This document shows, in pieces, positions 15,792 through 25,761 of a stretch of 64,000 nucleotides of DNA; position 1 is the first letter of the stretch, and every line of letters begins with the position of its first letter. Where the stretch lies: assembly GCF_014127285.1 (NCBI RefSeq), contig NZ_CP059901.1, forward strand, positions 3,038,001-3,102,000. Direction: 5' to 3'. Origin of the DNA: Mumia sp. ZJ1417 (GTDB taxonomy: Bacteria; Actinomycetota; Actinomycetes; Propionibacteriales; Nocardioidaceae). The notes beneath the pieces were generated by a model. That model saw nothing but the letters and a program-made list of their open reading frames with translations, had not been told where the DNA came from and ran no database searches. The translations under genes and the position numbers were made by a program.

Positions 15792-17024
15792 ATGACCACG
15801 ATCGAGGACGCCCCCGTCACGCCCGTCTCGCCGACCTTCCCGACCCGCTTCCGCGAGGCCGAGGAGCGCAGCGCCCGCATCGCCCGCCCCTTGAAGCTGG
15901 TCGGAGGTGTCCGCGAGGTCGACGAGGACCTCATGTCACGACTCGGCGCCGGGTTCCTCGCGTGCGACGAGGTGGGCAACCGCCTTGCCGAAGCGATGCG
16001 GATGCGAGCAGGCGAGGCCGGACGCGTCTCGATGCGCGACTTCTCGACGCGACTCGCCGACGGTCCGAACGCCATCGCCGACCCTCCCCCGGCGCTGGCC
16101 GACTTCTTCGCCACCGTCGAGGCGACCCCGGACTGGGTCGACCACGCGCTCATCGCCGAGGGTGGGCGCGTCGCCCGCCGGTTCGGGCGCAATGCCGCCG
16201 ACGTGCTTCTCCAGCTCTCTCTCATCGGGGGGTACCGGTTCGGCGGACCGACCGACCTGCTCGTCGCGACCGGGGGTCTCACTGGCGACATGACCCGCCG
16301 GCGCATCGCCGAGACCCAGAAGTGGTCGGTCGCGATCATGCAGCCGGACGCGCTCCTCCCGTACGCCGAGGGCTGGCGGCTCACCGTCCACGTCCGCGCG
16401 ATGCACGCGCTCCTCAACCACGCGTTCGGCGAGACGTGGGACGTCGAGCGGTGGGGCCTGCCGATCAACCAGACGGATCAGGCCGCGACGCTCGGCCTGT
16501 TCGACGGCGTCCTGCTTCTCGGGTCGCGCGCGCTGGGCGTCCCGATCACGCGCGACGAGTCGCACGCCGTCATGCACCTGTGGAAGTACGTGGGCTGGCT
16601 GATGGGCGTGGACGAGCAGTGGCTCGTCGACAGCGAGCGCGAGCGCCACCGGCTCAACTACCACGTCGTACGGGCGCAGGCCGACATCACCGCCGCCGGG
16701 CCCGAGCTCGCCCAGGCGATCATGGAGACCGTCGGCGCGCTGCCGTACGGGCGGTTCCGTCGCGAGCGCACGCTGTCGATGCTGACCGCGTTCCTCGGCC
16801 CCCGCAGCATGCGGGAGCTCGGCCTGCCCGTACGCCTCCCCTGGGCCATAGCCGCGGCGATCGCCGCCAACACCGTCCGCTATCGCGTCCTGAACCGCGG
16901 CGAGGCCGGCAGGCGCCGGCTCGAGCGGTGGGGCGACCGAGTCGCGAAGCGGGTCCTGCGCGACTACTACGGCGACGCAGAGCAGGAGGTCGGCGCCCTC
17001 GAGACCCCCACCCGCGGGCGTTAG
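15792..17024 (+). CDS. oxygenase MpaB family protein (DUF2236)
   Basis: 410 residues matching the DUF2236/MpaB family, related to latex-clearing protein and ER-bound oxygenases that use heme. Diagnostic stretches are 'DWVDHALIAEGGRVARRFG' early, 'GLPINQTDQAATLGLFDG' and 'ALGVPITRDESHAVMHLW' followed by 'YVGWLMGVDE'. The C-terminus is basic and probably peripheral. No signal peptide is evident. A palindrome shared with the tetR promoter lies upstream, so expression is probably induced with the nitroreductase operon. The substrate is unknown. Confidence 0.85.
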   Translation: MTTIEDAPVTPVSPTFPTRFREAEERSARIARPLKLVGGVREVDEDLMSRLGAGFLACDEVGNRLAEAMRMRAGEAGRVSMRDFSTRLADGPNAIADPPPALADFFATVEATPDWVDHALIAEGGRVARRFGRNAADVLLQLSLIGGYRFGGPTDLLVATGGLTGDMTRRRIAETQKWSVAIMQPDALLPYAEGWRLTVHVRAMHALLNHAFGETWDVERWGLPINQTDQAATLGLFDGVLLLGSRALGVPITRDESHAVMHLWKYVGWLMGVDEQWLVDSERERHRLNYHVVRAQADITAAGPELAQAIMETVGALPYGRFRRERTLSMLTAFLGPRSMRELGLPVRLPWAIAAAIAANTVRYRVLNRGEAGRRRLERWGDRVAKRVLRDYYGDAEQEVGALETPTRGR

Positions 17025-17121
17025 CGCATCCGTCCACAGGCACCTTTCGACCCTCACCGCACCCGTCGCGCCGTCGGCCGTCAGGGACGTCGGCGCTGAC
17101 AGAACGACGGGCGGCGGCGCC

Positions 17122-18321
17122 TCAGCGGCCCAGCCCCAGCCGGTCGACCACGTGCTCGGCGATGGCAAGGCTCGACGTCGCCGCCGGTGAGGGCGCGTTG
17201 CGGATCGCCGTGATGCCGTCGCTGTGGTCGATCACGAAGTCGTCGACGAGCGACCCGTCGCGCGCCACAGCCTGCGCCCTCAGGCCGAGCCCGTGGCGCG
17301 TCACGTCGTCCGCGCCGATCGACGGGACGTAGCGCTGCGCGGCCCTCATGTACGACCGCGTGGACAGGACGCCACGGATCTCGCTGAGACCCGTCCGCCA
17401 GTGCTCACCGGCGAAGCGCCAGAAGCCCGGCCACGTCACCGTGTCCGCGAGGTCGCGGGCCGAGAACGACGCGCGGCCGTACCGCTCCCGGCTCAGCGCC
17501 AGGAAGGCGTTGGGCCCGACCTCGAGGCCACCGCCGACCCGGCGCGTGAAGTGCACGCCGAGGAACGGGTAGCGAGGGTCGGGGACCGGATAGATCATGC
17601 CGCGCACCCGGTCCTGCTTGTCGGCGGCGACAGCCATGTACTCACCGCGGAAGGGCACGATCCGCGGCCCGCCGTCAGTCCCGGCGAGCGCGGCGACGCG
17701 GTCGCTCTGCAGGCCTGCGCACAGCACGAGCCGATCGACCTGGTGCACCCGCGCGTGGGCAGTCACGGCGATCCCGCCTGCGCGACGCTCGACCGCGGTG
17801 ACCGGCGCCGAGAGGTGGACGACGCCACCCGCCTTCTCGATGTCCGCCCCGAGCGCGCGAGTGATCTCCCCGTAGTCGGTGATCGCGGTCGCCGGTGAGT
17901 GCAGGGCGGCGACACCCGCCGCATACGGCTCGAGGTCGGTGATGCCGGTGCCGTCGACGCGGGTCAGGCCGGGGACGCCGTTCTCGCGGGCGGTCCGCTC
18001 CAGGACGTCGAAGCGCCCCATCTCAGCCTGGTCGATCGCGACGACGAGCTTGCCGCACCGGTCGTACGGGATGTCGCGCTCGGCACAGAACTCCTCGAGC
18101 AGGCTCCGCCCACGGGTGCACAGCGCGGCCTTGAGGCTGCCGGGCTTGTAGTAGAGGCCCGCGTGGACGACACCGGAGTTGTGCCCGGTCTGGTGGGCGC
18201 CGAGCCGGTCCTCCTTCTCGAAGACCACCACCTGGTCGTCCGGATACCGCAAGGCGATCTCGCGCCCGACGGCCAACCCGACGATGCCTCCCCCGACGAT
18301 GCCGATCGTGCGACTGGTCAA
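17122..18321 (-). CDS. lhgO: L-2-hydroxyglutarate oxidase
   Basis: FAD-dependent oxidase of 399 residues in the DAO family. 'IGIVGGGIVGLAVGREIALRYP' is the FAD site; 'RLGAHQTGHNSGVVHAGLYY' and 'KPGSLKAALCTRG' are the hallmark of LhgO. It oxidises L-2-hydroxyglutarate, a by-product of malate and lactate dehydrogenases, to 2-oxoglutarate. The starter is TTG at 18321 with AGGAG upstream. It is divergent from the maleate-isomerase-like gene across 64 bases. GabT, GdhA and Ldh in this window all touch the same metabolite pool. Confidence 0.93.
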   Translation of the reverse strand: MTSRTIGIVGGGIVGLAVGREIALRYPDDQVVVFEKEDRLGAHQTGHNSGVVHAGLYYKPGSLKAALCTRGRSLLEEFCAERDIPYDRCGKLVVAIDQAEMGRFDVLERTARENGVPGLTRVDGTGITDLEPYAAGVAALHSPATAITDYGEITRALGADIEKAGGVVHLSAPVTAVERRAGGIAVTAHARVHQVDRLVLCAGLQSDRVAALAGTDGGPRIVPFRGEYMAVAADKQDRVRGMIYPVPDPRYPFLGVHFTRRVGGGLEVGPNAFLALSRERYGRASFSARDLADTVTWPGFWRFAGEHWRTGLSEIRGVLSTRSYMRAAQRYVPSIGADDVTRHGLGLRAQAVARDGSLVDDFVIDHSDGITAIRNAPSPAATSSLAIAEHVVDRLGLGR

Positions 18322-18371
18322 AAGGATCGTGCTCCTTCCTGCTTCCTCGTACCCGCACTCAACCTAGGCGG

Positions 18372-18377
18372 TAGTCT
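18372..18377 (+). promoter_or_regulatory. -10 box of the isomerase-like gene
   Basis: TAGTCT, eight bases before GTG 18386; leaderless or nearly so, since no Shine-Dalgarno is visible. Confidence 0.4.
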
Positions 18378-18385
18378 CTGGCGCC

Positions 18386-19129
18386 GTGACGAACGTCGTA
18401 GGACCCCGCGCCGTGTTCGGCGTCATCGTGCCCAGCACCAACACCGTCGTCGAGCACGACTACTGGCGCGCCGGTGTCGAGGGCGTCGCGTTCCGTGCCG
18501 GGTCGATGCACATCGCCGACCCGTCGATGGCCGGCAACGCGGGCTTCGAGGCGCTTCTCGTGCAGATCCGTGCCTCGATCGACGCGGCGGTGCGCGATGC
18601 GTTGACCGCCGAGCCGGACCGGCTCGTGATGGGCATGTCTGCCGAGACGTTCTGGGGCGGCGTCGAGGGCAACGCCGCGTTCGAGCGCCGGCTGCGCGAG
18701 TCCATCGGGCTGCCGGTGACCACGGGCGCCAGCGCGTGCCGAGCCGCGCTCGAGGCGCTGGACGTCCGGCGCATCGCCGTCTTCTCGCCCTACCAGCCGG
18801 TCGCCGACGTCGAGGTCGGGCGATTCTTCACCGAGGCAGGCTTCGATGTCGCGGCGATCACCGGACTGCGCTGCCCGACGGCGACGGACATCGCGCGCGT
18901 CGACGAGCCGCGGCTGCGCGAGGTGGTCGCGCAGCTGGACGGTCCGGACGTCGACGCGATCGTGCAGGTCGGGACCAACCTCTCGTTCGTCGGGTTGGCG
19001 GAGGCGCTGGAGGCCGAACTCGGCAAACCGGTCGTCGCGATCAACGCCGCGACCCTGTGGCACGCCTTGCGCGAGCACGGCATCGACGACCAGGTCACCG
19101 GCTCCGGCACGCTGCTGCGCGAGCACTGA
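18386..19129 (+). CDS. maleate isomerase / Asp-Glu racemase superfamily protein lacking the usual cysteines
   Basis: 247 residues. 'GVIVPSTNTVVEHDYW' at the N-terminus is the maleate isomerase/arylmalonate decarboxylase substrate loop, and 'TGASACRAALEALDVRRIAVFSPY' the second half. At the two places where the superfamily keeps its catalytic cysteines the protein reads 'LVMGMSAETFWGG' and 'IVQVGTNLSFVGL', with no Cys. Its only cysteines are in 'SACRAAL' and 'GLRCPT'. It may belong to a Cys-poor subgroup with different chemistry, or bind without catalysis. It overlaps nothing and ends six bases before mug. Confidence 0.75.
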   Translation: MTNVVGPRAVFGVIVPSTNTVVEHDYWRAGVEGVAFRAGSMHIADPSMAGNAGFEALLVQIRASIDAAVRDALTAEPDRLVMGMSAETFWGGVEGNAAFERRLRESIGLPVTTGASACRAALEALDVRRIAVFSPYQPVADVEVGRFFTEAGFDVAAITGLRCPTATDIARVDEPRLREVVAQLDGPDVDAIVQVGTNLSFVGLAEALEAELGKPVVAINAATLWHALREHGIDDQVTGSGTLLREH

Positions 19130-19134
19130 CACCC

Positions 19135-19731
19135 ATGGCTCGGCAGAACGGTGCGAGGGAGGCCGATCGTGACGGACCACCGCCGCGCCCGACTCCGCAG
19201 GAGGTGGCGTCAGCCGAGGGCCGTACGATCCCGGACTGGATGCGCCCTGGCCTCCCTGTCCTGTTCTGCGGACTCAACCCGGGGCTGTACTCAGGGGCGA
19301 CCGGCTTGCACTTCGCCCGGCCGGGCAACCGGTTCTGGCCGGCACTGCACCTGTCAGGATTCACCGAGCGCCGCCTCGAACCCTGGGAACGGGACGCGCT
19401 GCTCGACCACGGCCTCGGCATCACCAACCTCGTCACCCGGACGACCGCCCGCGCCGCGGAGTTGACCCGCGACGAGCTCGTCGCGGGCGGGCGGGACCTC
19501 GAGGCGCTGGCGGCCCGCGTACGACCGGAATGGGTGGCCGTCCTCGGCATCACCGGCTACCGGGCGGCGTTCCACGAACCCGCCGCGGTCATCGGCCCGC
19601 AGGAGCGACACCTCGGAGGAGCACGCACCTGGGTGCTGCCCAACCCGAGCGGACTCAACGCCCACTACACGCTCTCGCGGCTGGCCGAGGAGTTCGCGCG
19701 GCTCCGCGAGGAGGTGGAGCGCGGTCGGTGA
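19135..19731 (+). CDS. mug: mismatch-specific (G:U/G:T) DNA glycosylase
   Basis: 198 residues of the uracil-DNA glycosylase superfamily, Mug/TDG branch. It removes uracil or thymine opposite guanine. The catalytic-site motif is 'LPVLFCGLNPGLYSGATG' and the second is 'VLPNPSGLNAHYTLSRL'. 'GHHFARPGNRFWPAL'-like sequence (here 'LHFARPGNRFWPALHLSGF') is family-typical. I chose ATG 19135; a long antisense frame upstream is not part of it. It follows the isomerase-like gene by five bases. Confidence 0.92.
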   Translation: MARQNGAREADRDGPPPRPTPQEVASAEGRTIPDWMRPGLPVLFCGLNPGLYSGATGLHFARPGNRFWPALHLSGFTERRLEPWERDALLDHGLGITNLVTRTTARAAELTRDELVAGGRDLEALAARVRPEWVAVLGITGYRAAFHEPAAVIGPQERHLGGARTWVLPNPSGLNAHYTLSRLAEEFARLREEVERGR

Positions 19732-19738
19732 CGACCGC

Positions 19739-20503
19739 TCACCCCGTCCGGTGCCGCACCCACACGTTCGCCTCCACGTACACCGCGTGGTCCTGCGCGA
19801 CGTCGCAGTGCACAGGCGCGAGCGCACCGGGCACCTCGACCGGGCCGGTGGTGTCGAACGGCAGCCCGGTCCAGCCGCGCCACTCGTCGAGCGTGCCGGA
19901 GACGACCATCGAACGCGGGGCGACGGCCTCGATGACGCCGCCGGCACGCACGTGCGTACGGAGCCAGGGGTCCTCGGGGAGTCCGTCGTCACGCACCCGC
20001 GCTGCGTACTCCTCCATCGGCACGTCAGGAAACGCGTGCTTGCCGCTCGGGCGTACGGGCGCGACGAGCGTGTCGAAGCCGAGCCGGGCGGCGTTGGCCC
20101 GCATCGCGGCGAGCATCACCCCCGACAGCCCACGCCCCCGCAGATCCGGCTGCACACAGATCTCCAGCGCGGACACCATCGTCGGCGTCGTCTCGAGCGT
20201 GCGGTTGAGCGTCGCCCGTTGGATCATGCGGTCCCAGCCGCCCGTCGGCAGCGGCTCGTCGCCCCACGCGAGCGGCACGCTGAAGGCGCACGCCATCGCC
20301 CGGTCGGGCACCTCCGGGTCGAGCGCGACCAGCGCGAACTCCGGATAGACCTCCTCGACGACCGCGTAATAGAGCGCCCCCATCGGGTCCCAGCGCATGA
20401 ACTCCGGCCACGCCCCGTCGAACCCGTCGAGCAAGGGCCCGAGCTCGGGCCGCGACGCCAGCGTCACCACCTCGACAACTCTGTCTCCGGACTGCACGGT
20501 CAT
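19739..20503 (-). CDS. GNAT-like acyltransferase
   Basis: 254 residues. The acetyl-CoA motif is 'LEICVQPDLRGRGLSGVMLAAM', then 'ARLGFDTLVAPVRPSGKHAFPD', as in GNAT proteins of this larger type. The C-terminal 60 residues ('VEVPGALAPVHCDVAQDHAVYVEANVW') form a beta-rich extension. TAGCCT sits six bases before the ATG. It ends eight bases from mug, tail to tail. The substrate is unknown. Confidence 0.72.
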   Translation of the reverse strand: MTVQSGDRVVEVVTLASRPELGPLLDGFDGAWPEFMRWDPMGALYYAVVEEVYPEFALVALDPEVPDRAMACAFSVPLAWGDEPLPTGGWDRMIQRATLNRTLETTPTMVSALEICVQPDLRGRGLSGVMLAAMRANAARLGFDTLVAPVRPSGKHAFPDVPMEEYAARVRDDGLPEDPWLRTHVRAGGVIEAVAPRSMVVSGTLDEWRGWTGLPFDTTGPVEVPGALAPVHCDVAQDHAVYVEANVWVRHRTG

Positions 20504-20509
20504 GGCGGC

Positions 20510-20515
20510 AGGCTA
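20510..20515 (-). promoter_or_regulatory. -10 box of the GNAT-like gene (leaderless)
   Basis: TAGCCT on the minus strand, six bases before ATG 20503. Confidence 0.5.
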
Positions 20516-20592
20516 CGGGGCGCCACCCTGACGAGCCACCGACTTCCCGAGGTGCGTTTGCGCATGTGCGGAGATCGGTATCGCATGGAGTC

Positions 20593-21528
20593 ATGTCCCT
20601 CCTCCGGACCTGCGCTTCCCTCGTTGCCGTCGCGAGCGCCTCCGCCGCCCTCGCCGCTGTCCCGGTCGTGCCTGCGTCGGCCGAGCCGACCGCGACGGGC
20701 CGTACGACCGTGCGCCTGGGCTCGTACAACGTCCATAAGGACGACCACGTCCTCCCGTGGACCGGCAAGCGGCGCAACCGCGTCGCCTCGCAGATCCTCC
20801 GCAACGGCTTCGACGTGATCGCCCTCCAGGAGGCCAATGGCAACACGATCTTCCCGTCGCTCTACCGCAAGGTGAAGCACCGCTACGCCTCCGACGCGAG
20901 GTGCGCGAAGATCAAGGGCACGCCGGTACGGGACGCCAGGGCGCGCATCCTGTACGACCGCACGCGGTTCAGGGGTTCCCGCGAGATCTCGGGGCGCATC
21001 CGCCTGGACCGTTCGTACGCCAAGAGCGCCGACTACGCCTGCTACCAGCTGCTGACCGAGAAGGCGACCGGCGCGCAGTTCCTCGTCGCGTCCGCACACC
21101 TCATCAACGGGCCCGGCGCCGCCAAGGACCGCAAGCGCTACCGCCAGACTCAGAACCTGATCGCCGACACCCTCGCCGTACGGCGTGCCCACGGCGCCTC
21201 CTGGCCGATCGTGTGGGCCGGCGACTACAACTCCTCCGGATCGCGCAAGTACACCTTCGACGGCCCCCGCAGGGCGATGCGCCAGGGCGCCGCGGCCCGG
21301 GACGCCTTCGCCGTCGCCCGGGCCCGCAAGAACGCCAGCTACAACAGCGCCAACCAGCTGCGGCGCCGGCCGTGGCGTACCCACCACCACGTGGACCACG
21401 TGTATGTCTCGCCCGGGATCGGGGTCGCCGGGTTCCGGGTGATCGTGCGACTGAAGGGCAGGCTCTATCGGACGCCGTTCGCCTCAGACCACAACCCGAT
21501 CCGAGCCACCCTGCGCATCCCGTATTGA
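20593..21528 (+). CDS. secreted endonuclease/exonuclease/phosphatase-family protein
   Basis: 311 residues with a cleavable signal peptide (hydrophobic segment ending 'VVPASAEP'). The DNase I-like fold is visible: 'VRLGSYNVHKDD' (Asn), 'DVIALQEANGN' (metal Glu), 'VASAHLINGPG' (His), 'IVWAGDYNSSG' (Asp-Asn) and 'PFASDHNPIRATL' (Asp-His). It is probably a secreted nuclease or phosphodiesterase for scavenging. GGAG at 20587-20590 decides the start at 20593. Confidence 0.87.
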   Translation: MSLLRTCASLVAVASASAALAAVPVVPASAEPTATGRTTVRLGSYNVHKDDHVLPWTGKRRNRVASQILRNGFDVIALQEANGNTIFPSLYRKVKHRYASDARCAKIKGTPVRDARARILYDRTRFRGSREISGRIRLDRSYAKSADYACYQLLTEKATGAQFLVASAHLINGPGAAKDRKRYRQTQNLIADTLAVRRAHGASWPIVWAGDYNSSGSRKYTFDGPRRAMRQGAAARDAFAVARARKNASYNSANQLRRRPWRTHHHVDHVYVSPGIGVAGFRVIVRLKGRLYRTPFASDHNPIRATLRIPY

Positions 21529-21540
21529 GCCACCGGCTAG

Positions 21541-22926
<1,386 letters not shown>

Positions 22927-22989
22927 CCTCCGACAAGTCCCCGTGCCGTGACCCGTGCCCGGCGCAGACTGACGGACGGGGGGATCACC

Positions 22990-24114
22990 ATGCGCATCGC
23001 ATCGTTCAACGTCGAGAACCTGTTCGCGCGGCCGAAGGCGATGGCCGACTCCGAGGGCGACGCCGCCACCCGCAAGAAGGTGCTGGCCGCTCACGCGCGC
23101 CTGTCCGACCTGTTCGAGCGGCACAGCTATGCCGGAGCCGAGGACGACATCCTCGCTCTGCTCGACACGGTTGGGGTGCTGCGCTCCGACGAGGGCCCGT
23201 ACGTCCGGCTGCGCAAGCTGCGCGGCCAGCTCGTCCGGCGACCCCGTACGGGTGAGGTCACCCTGGTCGCGAAGGGACGTGCCGACTGGGTCGGCTGGCT
23301 CGAGCTCAAGACGATCGCCGTGAACGCCCTCGCCACCGAGAACACCGCGCGGGTCTTCGAAGCACTCGACGCCGATGTGGTGACCGTGGTCGAGGCCGAC
23401 GACCGGCCTGGTCTCCAGATGTTCTCCGAGTCACTGCTGCCCGCCGTCGGCGGCACCCCGTACGAGCAGGTCATGGTGCTCGAGGGCAACGACCTGCGCG
23501 GCATCGACGTCGGGCTCATGGCGTCCGGCGACTACCGACTGGTGCAGATGCGCACCCACATCTTCGACACCGACCCGCAAGGGACGGTGTTCTCGCGCGA
23601 CTGCTGCGAGTACCACGTCGAGACCCCGCTCGGGACGCGCCTCGTGCTCCTCGCCAACCACTTCAAGTCCAAGGGCTACTCCTCGCCCGGTGACCCCACG
23701 GGCGCGAAGCGTCGAGAGCGCCAGGCGTCCCGCGTCGCGCGGATCGTCCGGTCGCTGCGCAGCGAGGGCGTCGACCACCTCGCGGTCACCGGAGACCTCA
23801 ACGACGACCCGGACAGCACCTCGCTGGCGCCGCTGCTGGAGATGGACGGGCTCACCGACGTCAGCGCGCATCCCGCGTTCGACTGGAACCACCGTCGCGG
23901 GACGTACGGGTCGGGCAACGAGGACGACAAGATCGACTACATCCTCCTCTCCGACCCGCTCTTCGCGCGGATGACTGCTGGCGGCGTCTTCCGCAAGGGT
24001 GTCTGGCGCGGTCCCCGTACGAAGGACCCGTGGGAGATCTTCCCGACCCTCACCTCGCGGGTCGAGGAAGCCTCCGACCACGCCGCACTGTGGGCCGACC
24101 TCGCCGGGGTGTGA
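22990..24114 (+). CDS. cytoplasmic endonuclease/exonuclease/phosphatase-family protein
   Basis: 374 residues, a second EEP-fold protein without a signal peptide. 'MRIASFNVENLFARP' gives the Asn, 'VVTVVEADDRPGLQMFSES' the Glu region, 'LLANHFKSKGYSS' the His, 'LAVTGDLNDDPDS' the Asp-Asn and 'EEASDHAALWADL' the Asp-His. 'DDKIDYILLSDPLFARM' is typical of the bacterial EEP phosphodiesterase group. It is preceded by a GGGGGG stretch ending five bases before the ATG. Nuclease or phospho/sphingomyelin-type activity cannot be separated by eye. Confidence 0.82.
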   Translation: MRIASFNVENLFARPKAMADSEGDAATRKKVLAAHARLSDLFERHSYAGAEDDILALLDTVGVLRSDEGPYVRLRKLRGQLVRRPRTGEVTLVAKGRADWVGWLELKTIAVNALATENTARVFEALDADVVTVVEADDRPGLQMFSESLLPAVGGTPYEQVMVLEGNDLRGIDVGLMASGDYRLVQMRTHIFDTDPQGTVFSRDCCEYHVETPLGTRLVLLANHFKSKGYSSPGDPTGAKRRERQASRVARIVRSLRSEGVDHLAVTGDLNDDPDSTSLAPLLEMDGLTDVSAHPAFDWNHRRGTYGSGNEDDKIDYILLSDPLFARMTAGGVFRKGVWRGPRTKDPWEIFPTLTSRVEEASDHAALWADLAGV

Positions 24115-24138
24115 CCCCGACGCGACCGGCCCACCCCC

Positions 24139-24978
24139 TCAGGCGCGGCGGGCGGTGAACAGCAGGTAGTCCCACGGCATCGCGCCGTTGCGGACACCGA
24201 ACGTCTCCGCGAGCGCGGCGAGCTCGCCGTCGAGCGCCGCCACCTTCTCCGGGTCGTCGGCGATCGCCTTGTAGACCGCGATCGTCGGTCCGTACGTCGC
24301 CTTGAAAAAGTCCCGGAACTCCGCGCCGTCGAAGAAGCGGTCCACGGCGAGCGTCTGCGTCGTGGCCTCGACGTCGGTGACCCGATCGCCGAAGAGCGCG
24401 CGGACGTGGTCAGCGTCTCCCCACAGCGGCGGGGGCTGCGCTCCGGGCGGAGGCGGCGGAGCGTACGGCTTCATCGTCGCGAACATCTGCCCGATGAAGC
24501 CCTGCGGCGTCCAGCTCACGAGCCCGATCGTGCCGCCGGGCTTGGTGGCACGGACGATCTCGTCGGCCGTCTCCTGGTGGTGCGGCGCGAACATCGCCCC
24601 GACGCACGACATCACCACGTCGTACGACGCGTCCTCCACCCCCAGGTGCTCGACGTCGTCCTCGCGCCAGGTCAGCGTGAGGCCTTCGTCGTCGGCCTCC
24701 GCGCGCCCGACGTCGAGGAGCTCGGGCGTCAGGTCGCTCGCCGTCACCGTCGCGCCGGTGCGCGCGGCGGGGAGTGCGGCGTTGCCGGAGCCCGCACCCA
24801 CGTCGAGCACGGTCTGCCCCGCCTCGATGCCGCAGGCGTCCACGAGCACCGGGCCCAGGCTAGCGATCACCTCCGTCGCGACCGCCGGATAGTCCCCCCA
24901 CGCCCACATCGCGCGGTGCTTCGCCTTGATCACGGCATCGTCCGTGGTGGCCGACGCCGCTGTCGTCTCGCTCGTCAT
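24139..24978 (-). CDS. class I SAM-dependent methyltransferase (UbiE/Coq5-like)
   Basis: 279 residues. Motif I 'QTVLDVGAGSGNAALPAARTG', then the acidic 'TASDLTPELLDVGR', and motif IV region 'YDVVMSCVGAMFAPHHQETADEIVRATKPGG' mark a small-molecule methyltransferase. It is divergent from an HxlR regulator, 95 bases apart, which may control it. The target is unknown. Confidence 0.83.
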   Translation of the reverse strand: MTSETTAASATTDDAVIKAKHRAMWAWGDYPAVATEVIASLGPVLVDACGIEAGQTVLDVGAGSGNAALPAARTGATVTASDLTPELLDVGRAEADDEGLTLTWREDDVEHLGVEDASYDVVMSCVGAMFAPHHQETADEIVRATKPGGTIGLVSWTPQGFIGQMFATMKPYAPPPPPGAQPPPLWGDADHVRALFGDRVTDVEATTQTLAVDRFFDGAEFRDFFKATYGPTIAVYKAIADDPEKVAALDGELAALAETFGVRNGAMPWDYLLFTARRA

Positions 24979-25061
24979 GACAAGATTCCCCCTTCGTTGT
25001 GCGTGAGGTCGACGCTACGGACGAGCAGACAACGGGCCTAGTACGAGATCTGTACCGGTCG

Positions 25062-25067
25062 TACGCT
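25062..25067 (+). promoter_or_regulatory. -10 box of the HxlR gene (leaderless)
   Basis: TACGCT, six bases before ATG 25074. It supports the MGAPY start over the longer frame from 24999. Confidence 0.5.
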
Positions 25068-25073
25068 GCACGG

Positions 25074-25751
25074 ATGGGGGCCCCATACCACCAGTTCTGC
25101 CCCGTCGCGAAGGCGATGGAGCTGCTGGACGAGCGCTGGACGATGCTGCTCGTCCGCGAGCTCGTCACGGGGAGCCAGCGCTTCAACGACCTGCGGCGCG
25201 GCCTTCCCCGCATGTCCCCGTCGCTGCTGTCCAAGCGCCTGCACCAGCTCGTCGTCGCGGGCATCGTCGAGAAGCAGGTTGAAGGCAACGACGTCCGCTA
25301 CGTCCTGACACCGGCCGGCGAGGAGCTACGCCAGGTCGTCGAGTCGGTCGGCACCTGGGGCGTGCGGTGGATCGGCACGCTCGGCGACGAGGACCTCGAC
25401 CCCAAGCTTCTGATGTGGGACATGCACCGCAAGGTGGACCTCGATGCCGTCGCGGACCCACCCGAGGTCGTGCACTTCGTGTTCGACGACGTCCGCGGGG
25501 CGTCGCGGCGATGGTGGATCGTCATCGAGCCCAACGACACCGACGTGTGCGACATCGACCCGGAGAGGCCCGTCTCGGTGACGGTCACGACCGGCCTGCG
25601 GGCGCTCACCCAGGTCTGGCGCGGCGACACGACGTGGGACCGTGCGCTACGGTCCGGTTCCGTCCGCGTCGACGGCCCGACGATGCTGCGCCGAGCGGTG
25701 CCCGCGTGGTTCCCACCGACCGGACTCGCGCAGGTCGTCCGTCCCACGTGA
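25074..25751 (+). CDS. HxlR-family regulator with C-terminal extension
   Basis: 225 residues. Residues about 1-100 are an HxlR winged helix ('FCPVAKAMELLDERWTMLLV', 'LPRMSPSLLSKRLHQLVVAGIVEK') with a Cys at the usual sensor position near residue 10. The last 110 residues resemble the SCP2-like sterol or ligand domain attached to some actinobacterial HxlR proteins ('VHFVFDDVRGASRRWWIVIE', 'VTTGLRALTQVWRGDTTW'). It is divergent from the methyltransferase, its likely target. Confidence 0.85.
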   Translation: MGAPYHQFCPVAKAMELLDERWTMLLVRELVTGSQRFNDLRRGLPRMSPSLLSKRLHQLVVAGIVEKQVEGNDVRYVLTPAGEELRQVVESVGTWGVRWIGTLGDEDLDPKLLMWDMHRKVDLDAVADPPEVVHFVFDDVRGASRRWWIVIEPNDTDVCDIDPERPVSVTVTTGLRALTQVWRGDTTWDRALRSGSVRVDGPTMLRRAVPAWFPPTGLAQVVRPT

Positions 25752-25761
25752 GTGAGCCGCG

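Noticed and set aside
24979-25073. GTAC-rich dyad (GTACGAGATCTGTAC) before the HxlR gene
   Set aside because: The two halves are offset and do not pair properly; GTAC is itself self-complementary and frequent in this genome.
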